Below are positions 24,568-33,556 of a stretch of 64,000 nucleotides of DNA, piece by piece. Each line of letters opens with the position of its first letter. Positions within the stretch are counted from its first letter, which is position 1. A model generated the notes under the pieces. The model was not told the DNA's origin and searched no databases. It saw nothing but the letters and a program-made list of their open reading frames with translations. Both the position numbers and the translations under genes were made by a program. Location: the NCBI RefSeq assembly GCF_900109555.1, contig NZ_FNZV01000015.1, positions 7,064-71,063 on the forward strand. The letters run 5' to 3'. This DNA is from Pacificibacter marinus. GTDB lineage: Bacteria; Pseudomonadota; Alphaproteobacteria; Rhodobacterales; Rhodobacteraceae.

Positions 24568-25431
24568 ATGCTTGAACACGTCGTCAACGGGCTTGTGCTC
24601 GGCGGCACCTATGCGCTTGTCGCGATGGGCCTCACCATTCAATACGGTATCGCGCGAATTATGAACCTCGGATTCGGGGACATGATTATTGCCGCCTGTT
24701 TTGCCACCTATGTTCTTTTTACGACCTTTGCGATCAATCCGCTTGTCGCGTTGCTGATCCTCGTGCCTGCGGGGTATGTCGTGAGCGACTTGATATATAG
24801 GATCCTGATGAAGCCGCTGGTGGCGCGTGCGCCGGACGAAGGCGCGCTTGAAGTCGACAGTATCCTTGTGACTTTCGGGCTTCTTTTTGTAATCCAAGGC
24901 GTGCTTTTGGCGCTCTTTGGTGGTGGCTACGCAAGCTACAGTTTTCTGAACACACCAGTCAACGTGCTGGGCACCGTGGTCGCCGGAAACCGGTTGCTGG
25001 CGCTCGTCCTTAGTCTGGCGATTGGGGGGGCTATGGTGGTCATCTTGTTTCGCACCCGCTGGGGAATGGTCTTGCGTGCGGTGGCACTGGCACCCAAAAG
25101 CGCGCCATTGTTTGGCATCGACACAGACCGTGCGGCACGAACGGCTTTCGCTATTGGTGGCGCGATGGCAGCGACTGGTGGCGTGGTCCTCTCGATGTTC
25201 CAGACATTCACTGCGACCGCTGGTGTTGTCTTTACGATGAAGGCGCTGATCGTCGTCATTCTTGGGGGTAAAGGCAGCGTACCCGGTGCCATCGTCGCGG
25301 GCCTGTTGCTCGGCCTCGTTGAAACTTTTGTCGCTGCATATGTCGATCCTGGTCTAACACTGGCCGCCGTTTACGCAGTGTTTCTTGTGCTGCTGCTTGT
25401 GCGGCCCAACGGTCTGTTCGGAAAGGCATGA
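24568..25431 (+). CDS. HAAT ABC transporter permease, LivH-like
   Basis: This 287-aa inner-membrane permease begins at ATG 24568 (MLEHVVNGLVLGGTYALVAM), the standard family N-terminus. Longer upstream frames only run antisense-like through non-coding sequence. The conserved cytoplasmic loop GIDTDRAARTAFAIGGAMA and the motif VVILGGKGSVPGAIV are present. Its TGA overlaps the start of the next permease (25428-25431). It forms the translocation pore with the LivM-like partner. Confidence 0.87.
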   Translation: MLEHVVNGLVLGGTYALVAMGLTIQYGIARIMNLGFGDMIIAACFATYVLFTTFAINPLVALLILVPAGYVVSDLIYRILMKPLVARAPDEGALEVDSILVTFGLLFVIQGVLLALFGGGYASYSFLNTPVNVLGTVVAGNRLLALVLSLAIGGAMVVILFRTRWGMVLRAVALAPKSAPLFGIDTDRAARTAFAIGGAMAATGGVVLSMFQTFTATAGVVFTMKALIVVILGGKGSVPGAIVAGLLLGLVETFVAAYVDPGLTLAAVYAVFLVLLLVRPNGLFGKA

Positions 25432-26348
25432 ACATGAAAACACTACATGGTTTCGCGCTTGCCGGCGTAGCAGTCGTTTTACTGGCCTGCGCGCCTCTAC
25501 TTATCTCCGATTACTGGACCGGCGTCCTGCTGGGCATGACCGGCTACGTCACATTGGCCACTGCTTGGGCGCTGTTTTCTGGGCCGACGCGCTATATTTC
25601 ACTGGCGACAGTGGCGTTTTTCGGGGTCGGTGCCTACACCGTCGCCGTTCTGAACGAAGTGATGCCTTATCCGCTGGTACTGCTGTGTGCTGCTGGCATC
25701 GGCATGATCATGGCACTTATGGTCGGCCTGTCGACCTTGCGCCTTGCTGGGGTCTATTTCGTGATTTTCACCTTTGGGTTGGCCGAGCTGGTTCGCCAGA
25801 CTGTCAGCTGGTGGGAGGTCAACGTGACCTACACCATGGGCCGCTATATCTTTTTACCTTTTGAAGGACGGCACATTTATTGGCAGCTTCTGGCACTTGC
25901 GGTTGTGACATTTCTGATATCATGGGCGATCGGACGGTCACGCTTTGGTCTGGCGCTTAAGGCGCTTGGTGATGACGAAACCGTCGCCGCCCATGCCGGA
26001 GTAGATGTGACCCGTATCAAGCTGCTTCTCTTTGTCATCTCATCCACGATAATCACCCTTGTCGGGGCCATTCAGGCACCGCGCTGGACCTATATCGAGC
26101 CTTCCATCGTCTTCAATCCGACGGTCAGCTTTATGACGCTGATCATGGCGCTCTTGGGCGGTGCGATGCGGCTTTGGGGGCCTCTGGTGGGCGCAGTGCC
26201 TCTGTTCTTGCTGTTCGAGTGGCTGTCCGTCAGTTTCCCCGATCACTTTTCTATCATCCTCGGGCTGCTCTTCATCCTAATCGTCTTTGTTATGCCGAAC
26301 GGGGTTTTGGCCAAGATCGACGACCTGCGTAAAGGAGGCCGAACATGA
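25428..26348 (+). CDS. HAAT ABC transporter permease, LivM-like
   Basis: This 306-aa permease has the LivM features FSGPTRYISLATVAFFGVGA, TLRLAGVYFVIFTFGLAELV and a loop LGDDETVAAHAGVDVTRIKL, with about eight membrane segments. It overlaps both the preceding permease gene and the following ATPase gene by four bases (ATGA), so the operon is tightly coupled. The two ATP-binding proteins downstream complete the transporter. Confidence 0.87.
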   Translation: MNMKTLHGFALAGVAVVLLACAPLLISDYWTGVLLGMTGYVTLATAWALFSGPTRYISLATVAFFGVGAYTVAVLNEVMPYPLVLLCAAGIGMIMALMVGLSTLRLAGVYFVIFTFGLAELVRQTVSWWEVNVTYTMGRYIFLPFEGRHIYWQLLALAVVTFLISWAIGRSRFGLALKALGDDETVAAHAGVDVTRIKLLLFVISSTIITLVGAIQAPRWTYIEPSIVFNPTVSFMTLIMALLGGAMRLWGPLVGAVPLFLLFEWLSVSFPDHFSIILGLLFILIVFVMPNGVLAKIDDLRKGGRT

Positions 26349-27073
26349 GTAAACCTCTTGAAATTATGAACCTGCACAAGCGCTTTGGCGGGCTGGTCGC
26401 GGTCAAGGACGTGTCGTTCAAACTGCAACCCGGCGAGGTCGTGGGTCTTTTGGGGCCAAACGGGTCAGGCAAAACCACCGTGCTGAATATGATCTCGGGC
26501 GCCCTGCCCTGCGATGGTGGCACGGTCAGAATTGGCGGTACGGACATCACCATGATGAAGCCGCACAAGGTCGCAAAACATGGGGTCGCCCGCACCTTCC
26601 AACTTGTCCGCCCACTGCCCACTTTAAGCGTGGCAGAGAACGTGCAGCTCTCGCTGGCCTTTGGAAAAAAGCGGCATTGGGGACGCGAGGCCCGCGCGCT
26701 TGCGGAAGAAAAACTGGCATTTGTCGGGTTGGAGGGGCGCGGTGATGAGCGTGTCGGCAATCTGACCTACATCGATCAAAAACGGATGGAGATGGCACGC
26801 GCACTGGCGTCTGAGCCTGATCTGCTGCTGCTTGATGAATGGCTCGCGGGACTAAATCCGTCCGAGCTGCGTATCGGCATCGATCTTGTGCAAAACCTGC
26901 AAGGGCAAGGGATGACCGTATTGCTGGTCGAACACATCATGGAAGCCGTGCGCGCGCTTTGTTCGCGATGCATCGTGATGAGTGCGGGCGAAAAAATCGC
27001 CGAGGGGCCATCTGCCGAGGTGTTACAGGAACCTGCTGTCATCAAGGCTTATCTGGGAGACGATCATGCTTGA
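26345..27073 (+). CDS. HAAT ABC transporter ATP-binding protein, LivG-like
   Basis: This 242-aa ATPase has Walker A GPNGSGKT, the LivG-type insert with GVARTFQLVRPLPTLSVAEN, a divergent signature (LTYIDQKRMEMARALA in place of LSGGQ) and Walker B LLLLDEW. The C-loop change from LSGG to LTYI and the DEW in place of DEP are notable but both occur within this family. It is coupled to the permease genes and overlaps the LivF-like gene by 8 bases. Confidence 0.85.
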   Translation: MSKPLEIMNLHKRFGGLVAVKDVSFKLQPGEVVGLLGPNGSGKTTVLNMISGALPCDGGTVRIGGTDITMMKPHKVAKHGVARTFQLVRPLPTLSVAENVQLSLAFGKKRHWGREARALAEEKLAFVGLEGRGDERVGNLTYIDQKRMEMARALASEPDLLLLDEWLAGLNPSELRIGIDLVQNLQGQGMTVLLVEHIMEAVRALCSRCIVMSAGEKIAEGPSAEVLQEPAVIKAYLGDDHA

Positions 27074-27776
27074 GTTAAAAAACGTGACTGTCCGTTATGG
27101 CAAGCACCTTGCAGTAGATTCAGTTAACTTTTCAGTAACCAAGGGCGAGGTCGTCGTTGTGCTGGGGGCAAATGGTGCTGGTAAGTCGTCGATGCTAAAA
27201 GCGATTGCTGGCATGGTCCCTACCGCCGAAGGTATTGTCGAGTTGGACGGTGATCCAATGACCGGCGTGCCGGCTTATAATGTGACCAATCGCGGCATTG
27301 CCCTTGTGCCCGAAGGACGCGGTATCGTGGGCCGCATGACGGTGGAGGAAAACCTGCGTCTTGGTGCGACACCGCCGCGCGCCCGCGCGTCCGAGGAAGA
27401 TACCCTCGCGCAAGTCTTCGACATCTTTCCGCGACTTGCAGAGCGACGAAAACAATTCGTGCAGACGATGTCCGGTGGCGAGCAACAGATGGTTGCCGTT
27501 GGCCGCGCGATGATGTCGAAACCTGAATTCCTGTTGCTGGACGAACCGAGCCTTGGCCTCGCGCCCATCGTGGTCAGCGAGATGTTCAAGGCACTGGCAC
27601 AAGTGCGCAAAACCGGTGTGGGCCTTTTGATTGTCGAGCAGAACGTAAAGATCAGCCTGCGTCACGCGGATCGGGGCTATCTGCTCGAAGCGGGTCGGAT
27701 AACCGGTTCGGGCACTTCGGATGAATTAATGAACGACGCGGCTGTCAGACAGGCCTTTCTAGGCGGTGACCTGTAA
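27066..27776 (+). CDS. HAAT ABC transporter ATP-binding protein, LivF-like
   Basis: This 236-aa ATPase starts at ATG 27066, overlapping the LivG-like gene by 8 bases; the longer frame upstream is just the other gene read in another frame. It has Walker A GANGAGKSS, VPEGRGIVGRMTVEENLRLG, signature MSGGEQQMVAVGRAMM and Walker B LLLDEPSLGLAP. With its partner it drives import through the two permeases. The aldehyde dehydrogenase gene follows within 12 bp. Confidence 0.87.
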   Translation: MLELKNVTVRYGKHLAVDSVNFSVTKGEVVVVLGANGAGKSSMLKAIAGMVPTAEGIVELDGDPMTGVPAYNVTNRGIALVPEGRGIVGRMTVEENLRLGATPPRARASEEDTLAQVFDIFPRLAERRKQFVQTMSGGEQQMVAVGRAMMSKPEFLLLDEPSLGLAPIVVSEMFKALAQVRKTGVGLLIVEQNVKISLRHADRGYLLEAGRITGSGTSDELMNDAAVRQAFLGGDL

Positions 27777-27788
27777 ATGGAGAAAAAT

Positions 27789-29240
27789 ATGAACGTTTTG
27801 GACTTACTGATCGAAGGTGAAAAGGTTCAGGCCGAAGATGGCCGGACTTTCACTCGCAACAATCCCCTGACCGGCGGCGTTGCAACCGAAGCCGCCGCCG
27901 CGACCGTCACGGATGCAAAACGCGCTGCCGATGCAGCAGCGCGCGCCTTTCCTGAATGGTCGAATACCGGCCCGTCGGAACGGCGACGCCTGCTGTTGGC
28001 AGCAGCCGACAATCTCGAAGCACGCGCGGACGAAATTGCCCGCGCTATGGCGGACGAACTCGGTGCCACTGCCGCTTGGGCAGGTTTCAACGTCATGTTG
28101 GGGGCTGGGATGCTGCGCGAAGCTGCATCGATGACAACGATGATCAAGGGCGAAGTCATCCCCTCGAATAGACCCGGTTCTCTTGCCATGGCGATCCGCC
28201 AGCCTGCAGGAGTTGTGCTGGCGATGGCCCCCTGGAACGCGCCGGTTATCCTTGGCGTGCGCTCTATCGCCATGCCGCTGGCTTGCGGTAATACGGTGGT
28301 GATGAAATCCTCGGAGCTTTCGCCCCGCACTCACGCGCTTATCGTCGAAGCGATACAGGATGCGGGTTTGCCCAAGGGCGTGCTTAACGTCCTGTCCAAC
28401 GCGCCAGACAATGCCAACGAGATTGTCGAGGCGTTGATCTCCCATTCCGCCGTGCGCCGGGTGAATTTCACCGGATCGACACGGGTAGGACGGATCATCG
28501 CCAAGTTGGCGGCCGAAAACCTCAAGCCTGCGCTATTGGAACTGGGCGGCAAGGCCCCGATGGTCGTGCTGGATGATGCCGACCTTGATGCCGCCGTCGC
28601 CGCTGCTGCCTTTGGGGCCTACATGAACCAAGGCCAGATTTGCATGTCAACAGAGCGGCTTGTGGTGATGGATACCATCGCAGACGCCTTTGTCGACAAA
28701 CTGACTGCCAAGGTCCGCAGCCTGACAGTTGGCGATCCGCGGGAAGGCAACACGTCGCTTGGCTGTGTCGTGGACAAAGGTGCTGTGTCCCGGATCATGG
28801 GGTTGGTGCAAGATGCCGAGGACAAAGGTGCAAAGATCATGGCTGGCGGTTATGCGGACGGCGTCCTTATGGAGGCTACGCTGATCGACCATGTCACACC
28901 GTCGATGCGCATCTACACCGAGGAAAGCTTTGGCCCGACCGCATCGGTGGTCCGTGTGGCCAGCGTAGACGAGGCAGTGCGCGTGGCCAATGATACTGAA
29001 TATGGTCTGTCGGCAAGTATCTTCGGGCGCGACACGGTTCGCGCTATGAATGTCGCTAAACGGATTGAAAGCGGCATTTGCCACATTAACGGGCCTACGG
29101 TGCATGACGAAGCGCAGATGCCCTTTGGCGGTGTCAAGGATTCTGGCTACGGTCGGTTCGGTGGCATGGCTGCAATCGAGGAATTCACCACCCTGCGCTG
29201 GATTACCATTCAGGATGGTCAACCCCACTATCCGATTTAA
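27789..29240 (+). CDS. aromatic aldehyde dehydrogenase (salicylaldehyde/vanillin-type)
   Basis: This 483-aa NAD(P)-dependent aldehyde dehydrogenase has the Glu motif LELGGKAP, the catalytic Cys in NQGQICMSTER, and MAPWNAPVILGVRS and FTGSTRVGRII in the cofactor region. The pattern, and a C-terminus ending in HYPI, resemble salicylaldehyde and vanillin dehydrogenases, which oxidise aromatic aldehydes to acids. ATG 27789 is chosen over ATG 27777 because GGAGAA precedes it. It is cotranscribed with the importer and the SDR gene. The true substrate is unknown. Confidence 0.82.
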   Translation: MNVLDLLIEGEKVQAEDGRTFTRNNPLTGGVATEAAAATVTDAKRAADAAARAFPEWSNTGPSERRRLLLAAADNLEARADEIARAMADELGATAAWAGFNVMLGAGMLREAASMTTMIKGEVIPSNRPGSLAMAIRQPAGVVLAMAPWNAPVILGVRSIAMPLACGNTVVMKSSELSPRTHALIVEAIQDAGLPKGVLNVLSNAPDNANEIVEALISHSAVRRVNFTGSTRVGRIIAKLAAENLKPALLELGGKAPMVVLDDADLDAAVAAAAFGAYMNQGQICMSTERLVVMDTIADAFVDKLTAKVRSLTVGDPREGNTSLGCVVDKGAVSRIMGLVQDAEDKGAKIMAGGYADGVLMEATLIDHVTPSMRIYTEESFGPTASVVRVASVDEAVRVANDTEYGLSASIFGRDTVRAMNVAKRIESGICHINGPTVHDEAQMPFGGVKDSGYGRFGGMAAIEEFTTLRWITIQDGQPHYPI

Positions 29241-29250
29241 GGAGGCACTG

Positions 29251-30018
29251 ATGTTTGATCTCAAAGGCAAGGTTTGCCTCATTACTGGGGGTGCTGGGTC
29301 GCTTGGACTGGCAGCTGCACGTCTTCTGCATCATCACGGAGCGCGACTGGCGCTGGTCGATTTGGATCTCGCCGCGCTCGACACTGCCTGTGCCGAAGTC
29401 TTTGGCAAGGCAGCCGATGACGTGCTTTGCATTGCCGCGGATGTCACAGACGAGACGCAGGTCAGACGTGCCGTGGCGCGCACTGTGGATCGTTTTGGCT
29501 TGATCGATGTCCTCATATCCAATGCAGGAACATTCGGCACTGTAGCCCCCATCGAAGACTACCCCACCGAAGTCTTCGACAGCGTCATGGCGGTACATGT
29601 ACGCGGTGCTTTCTTGCTGGCAAAACACGGTGTTCCTCACATGAACAAAGGCGGAAGCATCGTGCTGACCTCAAGCGTGGCTGCGACGCGGGGCGATCCC
29701 GGTGTGTACGCCTACATCACCGCCAAACACGCGCTCACTGGTCTGATGCGCGTTTTGGCAAAAGACCTTGCCCCACGTGGCATTCGGGTGAATGCCATTG
29801 CACCAGGGCCGATCGCCAACGGGTTTCAAAAACGAGTGGAGGATGGTCTGGGCGCCGAAATCGGGCGTGACGGCACCGCATTTTTCGACGAGATTATCCC
29901 TATGGGGCGCCATGGTACGGCCGACGAAATAGCGGCCTCAATGCTTTATCTCGCTTCGTCGCAATCGTCCTTTACCACCGGCCATGTGCTTATGGCCGAT
30001 GGTGGCATGTCGGCGTGA
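29251..30018 (+). CDS. short-chain dehydrogenase/reductase
   Basis: This 255-aa SDR begins at ATG 29251 behind a strong AGGAGG and 10 bp after the dehydrogenase gene. It has the cofactor motif TGGAGSLG, NAG (ISNAG), the catalytic Ser in LTSSVA and the YxxxK motif in YAYITAKHA. An Asp after the second strand (LVDLDL) favours NAD(H). In this operon it could oxidise a secondary alcohol to a ketone, or the reverse. Its stop lies 2 bp from the stop of the convergent cupin gene. Confidence 0.85.
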   Translation: MFDLKGKVCLITGGAGSLGLAAARLLHHHGARLALVDLDLAALDTACAEVFGKAADDVLCIAADVTDETQVRRAVARTVDRFGLIDVLISNAGTFGTVAPIEDYPTEVFDSVMAVHVRGAFLLAKHGVPHMNKGGSIVLTSSVAATRGDPGVYAYITAKHALTGLMRVLAKDLAPRGIRVNAIAPGPIANGFQKRVEDGLGAEIGRDGTAFFDEIIPMGRHGTADEIAASMLYLASSQSSFTTGHVLMADGGMSA

Positions 30019-30020
30019 TT

Positions 30021-30563
30021 TTAGCGGAAGAGACCCTCGATATAGGCAGCACCGATTCCTGACTTATCGTAATGTTTTTTGCACATGGCGATATACTGAT
30101 GAACATCGAAATAGCCATCAGGCTCACCGTCCTCGTCCAACCAGATCAAAGGGCCGGTGACCTTGAAATACACTTTCATCGGGTCTTCGTGCTCGTAAGC
30201 CACAAGGGTGTGCCCTTCGCCGGGCGTCTCGTAGACAAAGTCGCCCGCGGTGGCGATCCAATCATGTTCAAGATACCCCCACTTGCCCGAGATCGTGTAG
30301 GCAAAGACCTCGTGCGGGTGGTAATGTCGGTTCACCAACCCCGGACCGGTCGCCATCAAAACGTCGCACCATTGATTTTTGCTAGGCGATATCCAAAGCG
30401 GCTTGGAAAAGACCGTTTCTGTGAATGGAACATAGTACCGCATGTCGTCGTCAGCGACATTGGGCAAATAGACTTCCGGCCTTGCGTCCGGCTGGAATAC
30501 TTTCGTGATGGGTTTAAGATCACGCCAGAATTCCGCACCGGTATTTTTGGACTCATCATTCAT
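30021..30563 (-). CDS. cupin dioxygenase, 2,4'-dihydroxyacetophenone dioxygenase-like
   Basis: This 180-aa single cupin has VNRHYHPHEVFAYTISGKWG and GEGHTLVAYEHED, giving the His/Glu set for one iron. The arrangement resembles 2,4'-dihydroxyacetophenone dioxygenase, which cleaves the side chain to 4-hydroxybenzoate and formate. ChrR-type cupins are a more distant alternative. The ribosome site AAAAGGAG precedes ATG 30563. It is 32 bp after the IclR gene and runs the same way, and is convergent with the SDR gene. The exact substrate is inferred from family resemblance only. Confidence 0.72.
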   Translation of the reverse strand: MNDESKNTGAEFWRDLKPITKVFQPDARPEVYLPNVADDDMRYYVPFTETVFSKPLWISPSKNQWCDVLMATGPGLVNRHYHPHEVFAYTISGKWGYLEHDWIATAGDFVYETPGEGHTLVAYEHEDPMKVYFKVTGPLIWLDEDGEPDGYFDVHQYIAMCKKHYDKSGIGAAYIEGLFR

Positions 30564-30595
30564 TTGTATACTCCTTTTCTTGCATTTTAGGTTGC

Positions 30596-31330
30596 TCAGG
30601 GAGTTATCTCGGCCACCAGATCGGCTGCCGCCAACTTCATAACCCTTTCAGCGCGTTTGAAAAAACTTTCGTCAAATCGACTTAGTGTTCCGAAAGCGGA
30701 AAGGGTCAGGACTGTGCGGCCTGCCACCGTGATCGGCACCGCAATCGCAGCAATGTCTGGTTCATTATAGCCCTGATTCAGCGCGTGGCCCTCAGACTGC
30801 AAACGGGTCAAAAGCGGCTCTAATGCGGTCAGTGTTTTTTGGCATTCGCCTTGTGAGATGCCCCATTGCGTCCGGTCACGCGGCGGCATTCCGGCAAGGA
30901 ACAACCGACCCTGCGCGGTACACGTCATCGGCAAGGTGGTCCCTGTCCGGATCTGAACCGAGATCGGGCGCTGCGCGAGCGACACTGCGACACAAAGCGG
31001 TCCGCGTGGCGTAAAACGACAAGCCATTATCGATTCCCCCAAGTCCTGCCTCAGCCTGTCGAGGACGGCTTGAAGACTGGGCGGCAACGGCGAAAGATCC
31101 TCCGCCATACGCCCCAAGCGAGACAGTCGAGGACCAGGAGCATAGACCCCACGGCGGACAGCGGTCAGTACTCCGGCTATTTCGAGGGTGGTCATGAACC
31201 GGTGCGCCGTCGCGTTGGTCATTCGTAATTCGCGGGCCACGATCTCTACTGATAACTCCGGACGGGTTTCATCAAAAAGGTCAAGCGCATCGAAAGCTTT
31301 CATAACAGACAAGTTGAGCGAAGTGGCCAT
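30596..31330 (-). CDS. IclR-family transcriptional regulator
   Basis: This 244-aa protein has an N-terminal winged helix (about residues 5-65: VMKAFDALDLF, SVEIVARELRMTNATAHRFM) and a C-terminal IclR effector domain (LGESIMACRFTP, GTTLPMTCTAQGRLFLA, GYNEPDIAAIAVPI). IclR regulators often control aromatic-acid catabolism. It starts at ATG 31330 behind GGAGATC and is divergent from the ThDP enzyme gene; the 107-bp region between them carries a 16-bp direct repeat at 21-bp spacing. Confidence 0.88.
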   Translation of the reverse strand: MATSLNLSVMKAFDALDLFDETRPELSVEIVARELRMTNATAHRFMTTLEIAGVLTAVRRGVYAPGPRLSRLGRMAEDLSPLPPSLQAVLDRLRQDLGESIMACRFTPRGPLCVAVSLAQRPISVQIRTGTTLPMTCTAQGRLFLAGMPPRDRTQWGISQGECQKTLTALEPLLTRLQSEGHALNQGYNEPDIAAIAVPITVAGRTVLTLSAFGTLSRFDESFFKRAERVMKLAAADLVAEITP

Positions 31331-31372
31331 TGGTATGATCTCCGAAATAGGCTTGACCTAATGTGGCCAATA

Positions 31373-31409
31373 ATCTCATTATGTGCAAATAGAATCTCAC
31401 TATATGCAA
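31373..31409. promoter_or_regulatory. direct repeat in iclR/ThDP-enzyme promoter
   Basis: ATCTCATTATGTGCAA (31373-31388) and ATCTCACTATATGCAA (31394-31409) differ at only two positions and start 21 bp apart, two helical turns. They lie between the divergent IclR gene and the ThDP enzyme gene and are probably the IclR operator. Confidence 0.55.
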
Positions 31410-31437
31410 TAATAATGTCGCTCGAAAGGTTTTACGA

Positions 31438-33171
31438 ATGAATGATAAGTCCTCAATTACCGCCGGAGGCGCAATCTTCGGCAAACTTAAAGCGCTCGGT
31501 GTGGACTATGTTTTTACCAATTCGGGCACTGATTTTCCGCCGATCATCGAAGGATTGATCGAAGCCCGTCACGCTGGGATTGACCTACCGACGCCCATTA
31601 CCGTTCCCCACGAACATGCGGCAGTGTCGATGGCGCATGGCTATTGGCAAATGACGGGCCGCCCGCAAGCGGTGTTGCTGCATACCAATGTAGGCTTGGC
31701 AAACGGTGCAACGGCCACGATCAACGCGTGGTGTGATCAAGTGCCGATGATCTTGATGTCTGGTCGCACCCCAGTGACCGAACACACGCGGTTTGGCGCG
31801 CGCACTGTCCCTATTGGCTGGGGACAAGAGATGTTCGATCAAGAGGCTCTCATTCGCGAGACTACAAAGTGGCACTACGAGTTGCGTTTTGCCGATCAGA
31901 TCTCTGAGTTGATGGACCGCGCTTGGGCTGTTGCCAATTCGACACCCAAGGGACCAGTTTATCTGAGTCTGCCACGCGAGGTGCTCTGCGAGCCATGCCC
32001 GCGTGCCGGGCTTGACGCGCCTTCACGCATGACCCCCGTCATTACCGCCCCTGATCCTGACAATCTGGCACGCGCGGCCAAAGCATTGGCGCACGCTGAA
32101 AAGCCGCTCGTTATTGCGCAGCGCGGAGCAGGCAACGCGGCAGGCTTTGCTACTCTTCAGACCTTGTGCGAAACCTATGCCCTGCCTTTATCGCACTATT
32201 GGTCCAACCAATTGGCGCTCCCCTTATCCCACCCGTGTCAGGTGGGGGCCGATCCAGAACCTTTGCTGGCCGAAGCGGATGTGGTTTTGGTCCTTGATGC
32301 CCTTGCGCCTTGGTTTCCGGATAAAGTGAAGCTGCGTGATGATGTAATAGTGATCCATGCCGGACCCGATCCACTTTTCACACGTACACCAGTCCGCAAT
32401 TTTGCGGCAGATATCACGTTAGCGGGGCCAACTGACCGCATAATCGACGCGCTCACCCTGACAATGGCTGATCAAAAAACGGATCTGATACGCCTTGCAG
32501 CCCGTCGTGAAAGCATCGCATTGGCCGCACAAACCAACAGGGATAATATGATCGCAGCGGCGCAAAGCGGCTCTGGCGCGCCGATGACCAAGGAGTGGGT
32601 CAGTTTATGTCTTGGCCGGGCCATCAAAGCACAGGCCAAACAGCATGGCCGCCGCGCCACTGTGTTTCATGAACTCGGGTGTCCTCTCATGCCGCTGGAC
32701 CTCGACCAGCCCGACAGCTATTTTCAAGAACCTCATTCAGGCGGCCTTGGCTGGGGGTTCCCCGCCGCCATTGGCGCACAGATGGCCTGCCCCGACCGGT
32801 TGGTCTTTGCCACTATGGGGGACGGCAGCTACATGTTTGCCAACCCCACCGCCTGCCACCTCGTCGCAGAGGCACAGAATATTCCCGTGATCGTTCTCGT
32901 TCTGAACAACGAAGAATGGGGTGCTGTGCGCCATTCGGTCGAAGGGCTGTATCCTGAGGGTGCCGCACGTGCCTCTAACGAAGTGCCGCTGACCTCGCTC
33001 CGGCCCAGCCCGGATTTTACCCGTACCGCTGAAGCCAGCCGCGCCTGGACCGAAACAGTTACTGATGGCGCCGATTTACCCGACGCGTTGGACCGCGCCA
33101 TAAAGGTGGCAACGACAGAACGCAGGCAAGTGCTGCTTAACATCGCGATTGCAAGAACCGCGCCTCATTGA
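31438..33171 (+). CDS. thiamine-diphosphate-dependent enzyme (acetolactate synthase / benzoylformate decarboxylase family)
   Basis: This 577-aa enzyme has the three-domain layout of the family. The N-terminal Pyr domain has GVDYVFTNSGTDFPPI and the activating Glu in PHEHAAVSMA. The C-terminal PP domain has GDGSYMFANPTACHLVAEAQ, the GDG-x(n)-N ThDP/Mg motif. It is a decarboxylase or carboligase/lyase. In this gene set it could split an alpha-keto acid or alpha-hydroxyketone to an aldehyde for the dehydrogenase to oxidise. The start is ATG 31438 behind GAAAGG. It is divergent from iclR. Confidence 0.8.
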   Translation: MNDKSSITAGGAIFGKLKALGVDYVFTNSGTDFPPIIEGLIEARHAGIDLPTPITVPHEHAAVSMAHGYWQMTGRPQAVLLHTNVGLANGATATINAWCDQVPMILMSGRTPVTEHTRFGARTVPIGWGQEMFDQEALIRETTKWHYELRFADQISELMDRAWAVANSTPKGPVYLSLPREVLCEPCPRAGLDAPSRMTPVITAPDPDNLARAAKALAHAEKPLVIAQRGAGNAAGFATLQTLCETYALPLSHYWSNQLALPLSHPCQVGADPEPLLAEADVVLVLDALAPWFPDKVKLRDDVIVIHAGPDPLFTRTPVRNFAADITLAGPTDRIIDALTLTMADQKTDLIRLAARRESIALAAQTNRDNMIAAAQSGSGAPMTKEWVSLCLGRAIKAQAKQHGRRATVFHELGCPLMPLDLDQPDSYFQEPHSGGLGWGFPAAIGAQMACPDRLVFATMGDGSYMFANPTACHLVAEAQNIPVIVLVLNNEEWGAVRHSVEGLYPEGAARASNEVPLTSLRPSPDFTRTAEASRAWTETVTDGADLPDALDRAIKVATTERRQVLLNIAIARTAPH

Positions 33172-33283
33172 ACCGGTACGTCCTATAAAGCAAAAGAAGG
33201 CATTCGAAAATGTATCAACCTCATCCCAATACAGTTAGACAAACGCGCCTATTAGAGACTTGGGGGTGAATAATTTGCTGTAT

Positions 33284-33526
33284 TCACGGTGCAATCATTT
33301 CATCAATTCGCCTAACTTGCTGACGACTGTTCTTTGAATTAGCCCTGACTTCAGCCTTGAATCTGTTGCCTATCGACAATTCCTTTATCTGCGCGTCACT
33401 TAAGAGTAAAAAGTGAAATAAAGCGTCATCATTCCTCCCATACACGGACACAAATCCATAACGCTTGCTTGAAACTAAACGAACGACAATGCAGTCGACC
33501 AGATTGCTGTGTCGACCAAAGGACAC
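33284..33526 (-). CDS. cold-shock-domain-like small protein, uncertain
   Basis: The minus-strand frame ends at 33284 and encodes RYGFVSVYGRNDDALFHF, then LSIGNRFKAEV and QQVRRIDEM, which resembles one cold-shock (OB-fold) domain. The start is unclear: GTG 33526 has only a weak ribosome site, and the frame stays open further upstream in sequence that looks unrelated, so the N-terminus may be truncated. It lies in a short region of remnants beside tRNA-Leu. Confidence 0.4.
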   Translation of the reverse strand: MSFGRHSNLVDCIVVRLVSSKRYGFVSVYGRNDDALFHFLLLSDAQIKELSIGNRFKAEVRANSKNSRQQVRRIDEMIAP

Positions 33527-33556
33527 CCTGATGAACCGAATAGGACCTTCGGTGCG

